A stretch of 64,000 nucleotides of DNA from Bacilli bacterium. GTDB lineage: Bacteria > Bacillota_I > Bacilli_A > RF39 > UBA660. The translations under genes and the position numbers were made by a program. Below the pieces are notes generated by a model that searched no databases, was not told where the DNA came from, and worked only from the letters and a program-made list of their open reading frames with translations. Positions 50,906-60,240 of the stretch are shown here, in pieces. The DNA is taken from contig JAQUYH010000003.1 in NCBI GenBank assembly GCA_028691955.1, positions 24,631 through 88,630 on the forward strand, in the 5' to 3' direction. Each line of letters begins with the position of its first letter. Positions within the stretch are counted from its first letter, which is position 1.

Positions 50906-53039
50906 TAATATAATTGATGAAATTAGCAAAGATTTGGTTGTAAAAGCAAGTCAAGTATCTGCAACCCTTAAATTATTAGAAGAAGGAAATACAATTCCTT
51001 TTATTTCTAGATATCGTAAGGAAGTTACTGGTAATTTAGATGAAGAGCAAATAAGAAAAATTAGTGATGTTTATAATTATCAAGTTAATTTGCTTAAGAA
51101 GAAAGAAGATACAATTAGATTAATTGATACTAAAGGCCTTCTTACCGATGAATTAAAAAATGAAATAATGAGTGCTACTAAATTAGTTGAAATAGAGGAT
51201 ATTTATAGGCCATTTAAAGAAAAAAAGAAAACAAAAGCAACGGAAGCTATTAAAGCTGGATTAGAGCCTCTAGCTAAATTAATTTTAGAATTTCCTATAA
51301 CTGGTAATATTGATGAATTAGTAAAACCATTTTTAAATGATAGTGTAAAAACGTTAGATGAAGCTATTACGGGAGCAGGCTATATTATTGCAGAAAATAT
51401 TAGTGATAATTCTCTATATCGTAAATGGATTCGAACTAATACATATTTATATGGAAATATAAAAACTAAATTAAAAAAAGGTGCGACTGATGAAAATAAA
51501 ACATATGAAATGTATTATGATTACACAGAAGCTATAAAAAGAATCAAACCTCATCGAATTCTAGCTATTAATAGAGGAGAATCTGATAATGTTTTATCTG
51601 TTAATATTGATTTTGATTTGAAAAAAGTAATTGCTTATTTAGAAAATAAAATCATTAAAAATGATAAATCGTTTGCTGTAGAAATAGTAAAAGGCTCAAT
51701 TTTAGATAGCTACAAAAGATTGATAGGGCCTTCTATTGAAAGAGAGATAAGAGCTGATCTTAAAGAAGAAGCACAAGTAACTGCTATTGATAATTTTAGT
51801 AAAAATTTGGAAAAGTTACTTTTAACTCCGCCAATGAAAGAAAAAATGGTTTTAGGTCTTGATCCAGCTTATAGAACTGGTTGTAAATTAGCTGTTATTG
51901 ATAAAACTGGAAAGAGTTTGGAGATTGCTAAAATATATCCGCATGAACCAGTAAATAAGTATGATGAAGCTAAAAAGATTACTATTGATATTATAAATAA
52001 ATATAATATTGATATAATTGCTATTGGTAATGGAACAGCTTCTCGTGAAAGTGAATCTTTTATTGCTGATGTTATTAAAAGTATTGATAGAAATGTAGAA
52101 TATATTATTGTTAGTGAAGCAGGAGCTAGCGTTTATTCAGCTAGTAAACTTGCTATTAGCGAATTTCCTCTTTTACATGTTGAGGAGCGTAGTGCGATAA
52201 GCATTGGAAGAAGGCTCCAAGATCCATTATCTGAACTTGTTAAAATAGATCCTGAAAGTATTGGAGTAGGTCTTTATCAACACGATGTTGCAGGTAAAAA
52301 TTTATCTGATTCACTAGATTTTGTTGTATCAAAAGTTGTAAATCAAGTTGGGGTAAATGTTAATACAGCTTCTCCTTCTATTTTAAAATATGTTTCTGGT
52401 TTAAATAAGGCAGCTATTGATAAACTAGTTGCTTATAAAGAAAAAAGCGGTAAGATATTAACACGAGAAGAATTATTAAAGAAAAAAGTATTATCTGATA
52501 AATTATACACGCAGTCTATTGGTTTTCTTAGAATATTAGAGGGAAGCAATTTCTTAGACAAAACTTCTATTCATCCAGAAAGCTATGATATTGCTACTCA
52601 CTTGATGAATATGCTTCAGATTAATAAAGATGATATTGGAACTGATAAAATCAAAGAAATTAAATTTGATATAAATAAATTAGCATTAGAATTAAATACA
52701 GATATTTATACTTTAGAAGATATTGTTAATTCGCTAAAAAGTCCAATGAGAGATCCACGTGATGAAATGCCTAAACCTATATTAAAAAAAGATATTCTTC
52801 ATATTGAAGATTTGAAAAAAGGTATGATGTTAGAGGGAACTGTTAGAAATGTAGTAGACTTTGGAGCATTTATCGATATTGGTCTTAAAAATGATGGATT
52901 AGTTCATATATCTAAAATAACTAATAAATATATTAAGCATCCTAATGAAGTGCTTAGTGTAGGTGATATTGTAGCTTGTTATGTAGAGGAAGTATATTTA
53001 GATAAAAAGAAAGTAAGTTTGTCACTTTTACCTATGTAA
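50898..53039 (+). CDS. tex: Tex-type RNA-binding protein (S1 domain)
   Basis: A 713-residue cytosolic protein of the Tex/YhgF family. The N-terminal helical region opens with VSATLKLLEEGNTIPFISRYRKE; a YqgF/RNase-H-like domain has LGLDPAYRTGCKLAVID; a helix-hairpin-helix pair follows (LKYVSGLNKAAIDKLV and the next element); and a C-terminal S1 domain has GTVRNVVDFGAFIDIGLKNDGLVHIS. Tex affects transcription and RNA processing; its exact role is unsettled. GTG 50898 overlaps the lipoprotein gene, with GGTG a few bases upstream. Confidence 0.93.
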   Translation: MNSNIIDEISKDLVVKASQVSATLKLLEEGNTIPFISRYRKEVTGNLDEEQIRKISDVYNYQVNLLKKKEDTIRLIDTKGLLTDELKNEIMSATKLVEIEDIYRPFKEKKKTKATEAIKAGLEPLAKLILEFPITGNIDELVKPFLNDSVKTLDEAITGAGYIIAENISDNSLYRKWIRTNTYLYGNIKTKLKKGATDENKTYEMYYDYTEAIKRIKPHRILAINRGESDNVLSVNIDFDLKKVIAYLENKIIKNDKSFAVEIVKGSILDSYKRLIGPSIEREIRADLKEEAQVTAIDNFSKNLEKLLLTPPMKEKMVLGLDPAYRTGCKLAVIDKTGKSLEIAKIYPHEPVNKYDEAKKITIDIINKYNIDIIAIGNGTASRESESFIADVIKSIDRNVEYIIVSEAGASVYSASKLAISEFPLLHVEERSAISIGRRLQDPLSELVKIDPESIGVGLYQHDVAGKNLSDSLDFVVSKVVNQVGVNVNTASPSILKYVSGLNKAAIDKLVAYKEKSGKILTREELLKKKVLSDKLYTQSIGFLRILEGSNFLDKTSIHPESYDIATHLMNMLQINKDDIGTDKIKEIKFDINKLALELNTDIYTLEDIVNSLKSPMRDPRDEMPKPILKKDILHIEDLKKGMMLEGTVRNVVDFGAFIDIGLKNDGLVHISKITNKYIKHPNEVLSVGDIVACYVEEVYLDKKKVSLSLLPM

Positions 53040-53062
53040 AGTTTTGTAAAAAACTTTTTTTT
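53038..53062 (+). terminator. Intrinsic terminator overlapping the tex stop
   Basis: The stem AAAGTTTT/AAAACTTT has a 4-nt loop and is followed by Ts. Confidence 0.8.
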
Positions 53063-53113
53063 CTATTGCAAAAGGTATTTTAGTATTATATTCTAATAAT
53101 AGAGGAGGCACAT

Positions 53114-53317
53114 ATGATATATCCATCAATAGATAAACTTTTAGTTCAAGTAGGTTCTAAATATTTACTTGTTAATATTGTATCAAAAAGAGCTAAGGAA
53201 ATGGAAAAAACAGAGTTCTATCAAATGAAGGAACCTGAGTATAGCTCAAAAAAATATATAGGTAGAGCTTTAGAAGAGGTTTCAAATAATTTGATACATA
53301 TTGAAAATAACTTATAA
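53114..53317 (+). CDS. rpoZ: RNA polymerase omega subunit
   Basis: A 67-residue subunit that supports RNA polymerase assembly. YPSIDKLLVQVGSKYLLVNI, VSKRAKEME and KKYIGRALEEVSNNLIHIE match the Bacillus omega pattern (PSID-L, SKY-LV, RRAREM, KYVGKALEEI). It has a strong AGAGGAGG site. The usual gmk and coaBC neighbours are absent. Confidence 0.9.
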   Translation: MIYPSIDKLLVQVGSKYLLVNIVSKRAKEMEKTEFYQMKEPEYSSKKYIGRALEEVSNNLIHIENNL

Positions 53318-53330
53318 AAGTTATTTTTTT
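53306..53330 (+). terminator. Intrinsic terminator overlapping the rpoZ stop
   Basis: The stem AATAACTT/AAGTTATT has the TAA stop in its ATAA loop and is followed by a T run. Confidence 0.85.
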
Positions 53331-53333
53331 ATG

Positions 53334-53363
53334 TTGACATGTGACAAGGTGTCATTGTATAAT
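53334..53363 (+). promoter_or_regulatory. Promoter and likely TetR operator of the exporter operon
   Basis: TTGACA (53334-53339), 18 bases, TATAAT (53358-53363). The palindrome TGACA-AGG-TGTCA (53342-53354) lies between -35 and -10, where a repressor would block RNA polymerase. The adjacent TetR gene is the natural candidate. Confidence 0.8.
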
Positions 53364-53388
53364 GGTATAACTTGTTAGGAGTGGTAGT

Positions 53389-54006
53389 ATGCCAAGTCAA
53401 ACTTTTGATAACTTATCAAATGATAAAAAAGAAAGAATTTTAACATCAGCTTTAAAGGAATTTGGAAGAGTATCTTATGAAGAAGCTTCAATTAATCAGA
53501 TTATAAAAAATGCTGATATTTCTAGAGGAAGCTTTTATATGTATTTTAAAGATAAAGAAGATTTATATATATATATTTTGAGTAATAAAAGAAAAATGCT
53601 TGAAAAAAAATTGGTTGATTTGATAATTAAAAACAATGGTGATTTTATTTTAGCTTGGGAGCAATTTTACTTAGATATCATTGCTTTTTGTACTAAAAAA
53701 GAGAATTATAAATTTTTTAAAAATTTATTTGTTGGAATGCGATTTACTACAGAAAAGCATTTTGCGTTTAAGCCTAGTAAATTAGAGATGGAAGAATACA
53801 AGAAAAAAATAATTTCTATAATTGATAGAAGTAAATTTAATGTTAAAAATGATAATGATTTATTTGATTCTTATATGTTTTTACAAATGACTACTTTAAG
53901 TAGTATAGCTTTTTTATTTTTGAATGAAGATTTTAAAAATAAAAGTGTTTTTGAAAATAGAATTAATATTATAAAAAATGGTTTATATGAAAGGAAAGAA
54001 ATATGA
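53389..54006 (+). CDS. TetR-family transcriptional regulator
   Basis: A 205-residue regulator. The N-terminal helix-turn-helix is KKERILTSALKEFGRVSYEEASINQIIKNADISRGSFYMYFKDKEDL (reported in part), classic for TetR. The C-terminal ligand-binding region is helical and variable. Its stop overlaps the start of the first ABC half-transporter by 4 bases, and a palindrome lies inside its own promoter, so autorepression with control of the exporter is likely. The inducer is unknown. Confidence 0.9.
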   Translation: MPSQTFDNLSNDKKERILTSALKEFGRVSYEEASINQIIKNADISRGSFYMYFKDKEDLYIYILSNKRKMLEKKLVDLIIKNNGDFILAWEQFYLDIIAFCTKKENYKFFKNLFVGMRFTTEKHFAFKPSKLEMEEYKKKIISIIDRSKFNVKNDNDLFDSYMFLQMTTLSSIAFLFLNEDFKNKSVFENRINIIKNGLYERKEI

Positions 54007-55751
54007 TTAAATTATTAAAAAATTTAGATAAGAAAGAATTATTATATGCTTTTATTTGTTTAATACTAGTTGTTATTCAAGTATGGTTAGATTTAAAATT
54101 ACCTGATTATATGTCAGAAATTACAAGAATTATTACAACGGAAGGATCTATTAATGACATACTAATTCAAGGAATGTACATGTTATTATGTGCTTTTGGA
54201 AGCTTGGTTTCAGCCTTTTTAGTGGGATACTTTGCATCTTACATTGGAACTAATTTTGCAAGAAAAATCAGAGGTAAAGTGTTTAATCAAGTAGAAAAGT
54301 TTGGCATGGGAGAAATGAAATCATTTTCAACAGCCAGCCTTATTACTAGAACAACTAATGATGTAACACAAGTACAGATGTTTATTGCTATGGGACTCCA
54401 AGCTATGATAAAAGCTCCTATTTTAGCTACTTGGGCAGTTTTAAAAATTGTTAATAAGAATTTTACTTGGTCTTTAGTAACGGCTGGAGCTATAGTAATT
54501 TTGTTAATAATGATTTTAACAATAGTTATTCTTGCTTTACCTAAGTTCAAGGTAATTCAAAAGTTAACAGATAATTTAAATAAAATAACAAGAGAAAATT
54601 TAACTGGTATTCGCGTTGTTAGAGCATTTAATGCTGAAAAGTATGAAGAAAAGTTATTTAAAAAAGCAAATGATGAACTTACTAATACATCTTTATTTAC
54701 AAGTAGAGTTATGGCTATTATTTTTCCTGTTATGTCATTTATAATGCCTATGCTTACATTATTTATATATTTTATAGGTGCTTATTTAATTAATGATGCA
54801 GGGATGTTAGATAAAATCGACTTATTTAGTAGTATGGTAGTATTTTCATCTTATTCTATGCAGATAATAATGGCTTTTATGTTACTTACAATGATTTTTA
54901 TAATTTATCCTAGAGCTAGTGTTTCTGCTAAAAGAATCTTAGAAGTTATTGAAACAAAGCCTAGTGTTGATGATAGTGGTTTTAGTGAAATTAAAACTAA
55001 AGAAGTTGGAACTATAGAATTTAAAAATGTTAGCTTCAAGTATCCAGATGCTTTAGAGTATATGTTATCTAATATTTCTTTTGAAGTTAAAAAAGGGGAA
55101 ACTGTTGCTTTTATTGGTAGTACTGGTAGTGGCAAGAGTACTTTACTAAATTTAATTCCAAGATTTTATGATGCTACGGAAGGCTCTGTTTTGGTAGATG
55201 GGGTGGATGTTAGAAATTATAAATTGGAAGATCTTAATAATAAATTAGGTTACATATCACAGAAGGCGGTTTTATTTAAAGGCACAATTGATTCTAATGT
55301 TAAATTTGGTAAATCTTTAAATAAAATAGATAGAAAAAAAATAGATGAAGCATTAGAAGTTGCTCAAGCCAAAAATTTTGTTTCACAGATGGACAATAAA
55401 AGTGTATCGCAAAGTGGTACTAATTTATCTGGTGGTCAAAAACAGAGAGTATCGATAGCTAGAGCTATCGCACGTGACCCTGAAATATATTTATTTGATG
55501 ATTCTTTTTCAGCTTTAGATTATAAAACAGATCATATTTTAAGGAAAGAACTTAAAAAATATACTAAAAATGCTACTACTATTATAGTGGCTCAAAGAAT
55601 TGGAACTATTTTAAATGCCGATAAAATAATTGTTTTAGATGATGGCAAAATAGTAGGAAATGGAACACATAAAGAGTTACTTAATAACTGTTCTGTGTAT
55701 AAAGAAATAGCTTATTCACAGCTTTCAAAGGAGGAGTTAGAAAATGCATAA
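54003..55751 (+). CDS. ABC exporter half-transporter with degenerate nucleotide site
   Basis: A 582-residue type IV ABC exporter subunit: six helices (to about 310), then the ATPase domain with Walker A GSTGSGKST, Q-loop YISQKAVLF and signature LSGGQKQR. The Walker B ends FDDSFSALD, where Asp replaces the catalytic glutamate. That marks the degenerate site of heterodimeric exporters such as BmrCD or TM287/288. It pairs with the next gene, which it overlaps by 8 bases. Drug or lipid export is probable; the substrate is not known. Confidence 0.9.
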   Translation: MIKLLKNLDKKELLYAFICLILVVIQVWLDLKLPDYMSEITRIITTEGSINDILIQGMYMLLCAFGSLVSAFLVGYFASYIGTNFARKIRGKVFNQVEKFGMGEMKSFSTASLITRTTNDVTQVQMFIAMGLQAMIKAPILATWAVLKIVNKNFTWSLVTAGAIVILLIMILTIVILALPKFKVIQKLTDNLNKITRENLTGIRVVRAFNAEKYEEKLFKKANDELTNTSLFTSRVMAIIFPVMSFIMPMLTLFIYFIGAYLINDAGMLDKIDLFSSMVVFSSYSMQIIMAFMLLTMIFIIYPRASVSAKRILEVIETKPSVDDSGFSEIKTKEVGTIEFKNVSFKYPDALEYMLSNISFEVKKGETVAFIGSTGSGKSTLLNLIPRFYDATEGSVLVDGVDVRNYKLEDLNNKLGYISQKAVLFKGTIDSNVKFGKSLNKIDRKKIDEALEVAQAKNFVSQMDNKSVSQSGTNLSGGQKQRVSIARAIARDPEIYLFDDSFSALDYKTDHILRKELKKYTKNATTIIVAQRIGTILNADKIIVLDDGKIVGNGTHKELLNNCSVYKEIAYSQLSKEELENA

Positions 55752-57525
55752 TGGAAATGTAGTTGATGTTAAAGTAAAGGACTTTAAAAAATCTTTTGTT
55801 TCATTATATAAATATGCTAAACCTTTTATGAAGTTAGTAATGATTGCTATTATACTTGCTGTTGTTAGTTCTATTTTATCTTTAGTTGGGCCTAATCAAT
55901 TAAGTGAAATTACCAATACAATAGTTGCGGGCATTATGACGGGGATTGATTTAGATAAAGTAAAAAGTATATTTTTATTACTTGTTTGTTTGTATTCATG
56001 TAGTTTGATTTTCGGATATTTGCAAGGATTCATGATGGCTACTGTGACTCAGAAGTTTTCTAAGAAATTGCGTAATGAAATAATTGTAAAGATTAACAAA
56101 TTACCACTTAAATATTTTGATGGTTCAACATATGGTGATATTCTTTCTAGAGTAACAAATGATGTTGATACAATATCGCAATCTTTAAATCAAAGTTTAG
56201 GAACTTTAGTTAGTTCTGTTACTTTGTTTATTGGTTCAATCATAATGATGTTTTTTACTAATTATATTATGGCAATAACAGCTATAATATCATCTTTATT
56301 AGGTTTTAGTTTGATGACTATTATTTTAAGTAAGTCTCAGAAATATTTCTTAATGCAACAAAAAGAATTGGGTGCATTAAATGGACATATTGAAGAAATA
56401 TATTCAGGTCATAATGTTATTAAAGCATATAACGCTATGGATGAAGCAAAAGGCAAATTTGATAAAATAAATAATAATTTGTTCTTTAGCGCTAGAAAAA
56501 GTCAATTTTTATCAGGCTTGATGATGCCTATTATGGGCTTTGTTGGTAATTTTGGATATTTGTGTGTGTGTATTGTAGGTGCTTTACTTGTAATGAATGA
56601 CACAATAAGTGTAGGTACTATAATATCATTTACTATTTATGTTAGATTATTCACACAGCCACTTTCACAGATAGCTCAGTCTATGGCAAGTATTCAAGCA
56701 ACAGCTGCAGCTAGTGAGAGAGTATTTGAGTTTTTAGATGAAAAAGAGTTAGCAGATGAAAAGGATAAAAAAGGTTTCTTGGATAAAGATAAAATAGAAG
56801 GTAATATTACTTTTTCTGATGTTAGATTTGGATATAATGAAGATAAAGAAATTATTAAAGGTTTTAGTGCTTCTGTTAAATCAGGACAAAAGGTTGCTAT
56901 AGTAGGTCCTACTGGAGCAGGGAAAACTACTTTAGTAAATCTTTTAATGAAGTTTTATGAAGTTAATAGTGGGGATATAAAAATAGATAATGTTTCTATA
57001 AATGATTTAACTAGAGAAAATATTCATGATTTATTTTGTATGGTTCTACAAGATACTTGGGTTTATAATGGAACGATAAAAGAAAATATTGTTTATAATC
57101 AAACTAAAGTAACTAATAATGATGTAAAGGAAGCTTGTAAAACAGTGGGATTATCTCATTTCATTAATACTTTGCCTAATGGATATGATACTGTTATAAA
57201 TGATGAGGATAATTTATCGGCTGGAGAAAAGCAATTACTTACTATAGCAAGGGGTATGGTCAAAAAAGCGCCTTTATTAATTTTAGATGAGGCTACAAGC
57301 AGTGTTGATACAAGAACTGAGGAATTAGTTCAAAAGGCTATGGATAAATTAACGGAAGGAAAGACTTCTTTTATAATAGCTCATCGTTTATCAACAATTA
57401 AAAATGCTGATTTAATATTGGTGTTAAGAGATGGAAATATAATAGAGCAAGGAAATCATGAAGAGTTATTAAAACTAGATGGATTCTATGCTGATTTATA
57501 TAATTCACAGTTTGAAGAGGCTTGA
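55744..57525 (+). CDS. ABC exporter half-transporter with consensus catalytic glutamate
   Basis: A 593-residue partner subunit: about 30 cytosolic residues, six helices (to about 325), then ATPase motifs Walker A GPTGAGKTT, Q-loop VLQDTWVY, signature LSAGEKQL and Walker B LLILDEATSSVD with the catalytic Glu. The signature deviates from LSGGQ, so the heterodimer has one competent and one impaired site: this subunit's Walker B Glu pairs with the partner's intact LSGGQ. It is the last gene of the tetR operon. Confidence 0.9.
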   Translation: MHNGNVVDVKVKDFKKSFVSLYKYAKPFMKLVMIAIILAVVSSILSLVGPNQLSEITNTIVAGIMTGIDLDKVKSIFLLLVCLYSCSLIFGYLQGFMMATVTQKFSKKLRNEIIVKINKLPLKYFDGSTYGDILSRVTNDVDTISQSLNQSLGTLVSSVTLFIGSIIMMFFTNYIMAITAIISSLLGFSLMTIILSKSQKYFLMQQKELGALNGHIEEIYSGHNVIKAYNAMDEAKGKFDKINNNLFFSARKSQFLSGLMMPIMGFVGNFGYLCVCIVGALLVMNDTISVGTIISFTIYVRLFTQPLSQIAQSMASIQATAAASERVFEFLDEKELADEKDKKGFLDKDKIEGNITFSDVRFGYNEDKEIIKGFSASVKSGQKVAIVGPTGAGKTTLVNLLMKFYEVNSGDIKIDNVSINDLTRENIHDLFCMVLQDTWVYNGTIKENIVYNQTKVTNNDVKEACKTVGLSHFINTLPNGYDTVINDEDNLSAGEKQLLTIARGMVKKAPLLILDEATSSVDTRTEELVQKAMDKLTEGKTSFIIAHRLSTIKNADLILVLRDGNIIEQGNHEELLKLDGFYADLYNSQFEEA

Positions 57526-57544
57526 AATAGTCTCTTTTTCTTGT
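57515..57544 (+). terminator. Intrinsic terminator overlapping the exporter stop
   Basis: AAGAGGCT and AGTCTCTT form an 8-bp stem with one G-U pair. The TGA stop lies in the loop and a T-rich tail follows. Confidence 0.7.
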
Positions 57545-57569
57545 TTTATGCATTAAATGTTGTTATAAT
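57541..57569 (+). promoter_or_regulatory. Promoter upstream of comN-secDF
   Basis: TTGTTT (57541-57546), 17 bases, TATAAT (57564-57569) with TG at the extended -10 position. A second TATAAT at 57651-57656 lies nearer the gene, so two promoters are possible. The 158-base intergenic region is otherwise AT-rich, with nothing else recognised. Confidence 0.55.
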
Positions 57570-57684
57570 TATGAGTAGTATTTTATTATTTAATTTTATA
57601 AATTATTTATAAATAACAATAAAGGTATTTAAAAAAAATAATATTTAATATATAATAATAGATGTTTGAAATGGGAGATATATT

Positions 57685-57975
57685 ATGGAGTTTTCATCAT
57701 TAGTGGAATTGTATAATCATATTAAACCAGCTTTGGTAACAAGAAAAAATGAAATCGCTTTGCTGGAAAAAGCATATATTAATGAAAGTGATATATGGAA
57801 TTATTTGAAAGAAATAAAGTGGCGAAGTTCTAAAAATTTATCTTTATCAGAGATGGTTGATGATATTTTGAATACAGAAGTATATGTTATTGACAATTAT
57901 TTAAAAGAGAAAATTACAAAAGAAAGAGAAGTATATTTTAAGGGTGAGATAAATGAAGAAGAAACATATAATTAG
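57685..57975 (+). CDS. comN: ComN-like post-transcriptional regulator
   Basis: A 96-residue small helical protein. The pattern LYNHIKPALVTRKNEIALL, INESDIWNYLKEIKW and LSLSEMVDDILNTEVYVIDNYL fits the post-transcriptional regulator family containing B. subtilis ComN, whose gene is also next to secDF. ComN was described as controlling comE mRNA localisation. The 3' end overlaps secDF by 23 bases and contains its Shine-Dalgarno site, so the two are coupled. Assignment rests on pattern plus synteny. Confidence 0.75.
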   Translation: MEFSSLVELYNHIKPALVTRKNEIALLEKAYINESDIWNYLKEIKWRSSKNLSLSEMVDDILNTEVYVIDNYLKEKITKEREVYFKGEINEEETYN

Positions 57976-60142
57976 TTTAGTTGTTATTGGAATATTGTTA
58001 GTAGTAATGGGTTTAACTCTAAAGCCTTTGTTTAATGATTTAAACTATGGTTTAGATTTACAAGGCGGATTTGAAGTACTATATCAAGTTGAACCAATTG
58101 ATGGTGATTTAACTAGTGATATGGTAACTAATACATATAAAACTTTATTAAAAAGAATTGATGTTTTAGGCGTTTCTGAGCCAGCTATTACTATTGAAGG
58201 GTCTGACCGTATTAGAGTTGGTTTGGCTGGAATATCAGATCCACAAGTAGCTAGAGAAATATTAGGTAAACAAGCAAGTTTAACTTTTAGAGATACATCA
58301 GATAATTTACTTATGACTAGTGAAGTTCTTAAAAGTGGTGGGGCTAAGGTTACAACTGATGAAAAAGGGAGACCAGCTGTATCGCTTAGTATAAGCAATA
58401 AAGACAAATTTTATCAAGTTACTAATGATATAAGCAAGAGTGAAGATAATAGAATTGTTATATGGTTAGATTATTCTGATGATGATTCTTTTGCAACAGA
58501 AGAAAACAAATGTGGAAGTGATACGTCTAATTGTTTAAGTGCTGCTACTGTTTCTCAAGGTTTTGCAAGTGATGTTATTATTACAGGAAATTTTACTGAA
58601 GCAGAGGTGAGATCTTTAGTTGATTTAATTAACTCAGGAAGTTTGCCTACTGATTTAACTGAAATATCTTCTAGAACCGTTGGAGCTCAATTTGGAGAAG
58701 ATTCTTTAAATAAGACTTTTGCAGCAGGAGCTATTGGTATTGCTATTATAATGTTAGTAATGACACTTATTTATAGATTTGCTGGTCTTATTTCTTGCTT
58801 GGGTATATTAGTTTATACATATGTAACATTCTTATTATTTTATTTAATTGGTGGAGTATTAACTTTGCCAGGAATTGCAGCTTTAGTAATTGGTGTTGGT
58901 ATGGCAATAGATACATGTGTTATTAACTTTGCCAGAATTAAAGATGAACTAAAGAAGGGTAATTCACTAAAGGTTGCTTATAAAAAGGGAAATAAAAATT
59001 CTTTACTTACTATTATTGATTCAAATATTACAACATTTTTAGTTGCTTTAATATTATTCATATTTGGTGAGAGTAGTGTTAAAGGATTTGCTACGATGTT
59101 AATGTTAAGTATTTTTGTTACTTTTATAGTTATGCTATATTTTAATAGATATTTACTTAAGATTTTTGTTGAAACTGGTTTATTTGATTATAAATCAAAT
59201 GTATTTATTGGATATAATGTAAAAAAAGAGAAAAAAGAAAAGTTTAAAAATTTGAATTTCATTAGTATTGGTAAAAAGTATGGAATATTCATTTCAATCT
59301 TTATTATTTTAGGAGTAGCTTCATTGTTTTTTAGAGGACTAAACTTAGGGTTAGACTTTAAAGGTGGAACTAGCATTAATGTAAAAGGGGATTCTGTTTT
59401 AATAAAAGAAGATTTGACAAGTGATATTTCAACTCTTGGCTATAATCTTGTAGAAATTGAAAGAGTGGATGACACTAATTATATTATGACTATAGATAAT
59501 GTTTTAACAGCGGATGAAATTGCTAAAACAGAAAACTATTTTGATAATAAATATGAAGTTAATACAGATATTGGTGTTATATCCAATGTTGTTAAAAGAG
59601 ATTTGATATTTAATGCGATAAGGGCTTTGATATTTGCTTCTATTGGTATAATAATTTATATTTCACTTAGATTCAAATTTAGTTATGCCGTTGGAGGTAT
59701 TGTGGCTCTTATTCATGATGCTTTTATTATTATCGTATTATTTAGTATGATGCATTTGGAAGTGTCTGGAATATTTGTAGCCGCTATCTTATCTATCATA
59801 GGGTATTCAATAAACGATACTATTGTTACTTTTGATAGGATAAGAGAAAACATGAAAGATGTTAAAGAACCTCTTAAAAAGGATGATTTGATTAATGCGG
59901 TAAATACTTCTATAAGACAGACCTTAACAAGAAGTATAATTACTACTTTAACTACTTTAATACCAGTTACAGCTTTAATACTATTTGGTTCACATGAGAT
60001 AATTAACTTTAATATTGCTTTATTAATTGGACTTATTTCAGGGACTTTATCATCTATATTAGTAGCTAGTCAATTATGGTATTACTTAGAAAAAAGGAAT
60101 ATTGGGAAACTACATTTAAAAAAATGGTATGAAGAAGATTAA
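57953..60142 (+). CDS. secDF: Protein translocase subunit SecDF (fused)
   Basis: A 729-residue RND-type membrane protein using proton motive force to pull exported proteins through SecYEG. The SecD half has LNYGLDLQGGFEVLYQV, GVSEPAITIEG and a large first periplasmic domain, then helices with GIAALVIGVGMAIDTCVINFARIKDEL. The SecF half begins about residue 435 with RGLNLGLDFKGGTSINV and has GYSINDTIVTFDRIREN. The fused order and about 12 helices match B. subtilis SecDF. In this window it would serve the many exported surface proteins. Confidence 0.95.
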   Translation: MKKKHIISLVVIGILLVVMGLTLKPLFNDLNYGLDLQGGFEVLYQVEPIDGDLTSDMVTNTYKTLLKRIDVLGVSEPAITIEGSDRIRVGLAGISDPQVAREILGKQASLTFRDTSDNLLMTSEVLKSGGAKVTTDEKGRPAVSLSISNKDKFYQVTNDISKSEDNRIVIWLDYSDDDSFATEENKCGSDTSNCLSAATVSQGFASDVIITGNFTEAEVRSLVDLINSGSLPTDLTEISSRTVGAQFGEDSLNKTFAAGAIGIAIIMLVMTLIYRFAGLISCLGILVYTYVTFLLFYLIGGVLTLPGIAALVIGVGMAIDTCVINFARIKDELKKGNSLKVAYKKGNKNSLLTIIDSNITTFLVALILFIFGESSVKGFATMLMLSIFVTFIVMLYFNRYLLKIFVETGLFDYKSNVFIGYNVKKEKKEKFKNLNFISIGKKYGIFISIFIILGVASLFFRGLNLGLDFKGGTSINVKGDSVLIKEDLTSDISTLGYNLVEIERVDDTNYIMTIDNVLTADEIAKTENYFDNKYEVNTDIGVISNVVKRDLIFNAIRALIFASIGIIIYISLRFKFSYAVGGIVALIHDAFIIIVLFSMMHLEVSGIFVAAILSIIGYSINDTIVTFDRIRENMKDVKEPLKKDDLINAVNTSIRQTLTRSIITTLTTLIPVTALILFGSHEIINFNIALLIGLISGTLSSILVASQLWYYLEKRNIGKLHLKKWYEED

Positions 60143-60170
60143 AAGCTATAAAATATAGCTTTTTCTTTTT
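60141..60170 (+). terminator. Intrinsic terminator of comN-secDF
   Basis: A 10-bp stem AAAAGCTATA/TATAGCTTTT has a 3-nt loop and T-rich tail, beginning at the stop codon. Confidence 0.85.
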
Positions 60171-60180
60171 TCTCTTTATC

Positions 60181-60209
60181 TTGATTTAAAGCCTTATCAA
60201 TGTTAAAAT
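60181..60209 (+). promoter_or_regulatory. Promoter of rel-dtd
   Basis: TTGATT (60181-60186), 17 bases, TAAAAT (60204-60209) preceded by TG at the extended -10 position. Confidence 0.6.
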
Positions 60210-60240
60210 TATGTTAGATGTGAAAATGGGAAGTGAATTT

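Noticed and set aside
57571..57612. 13-codon open frame upstream of comN as a leader peptide
   Set aside because: It has no Shine-Dalgarno site and overlaps the likely transcription start, so nothing supports translation.
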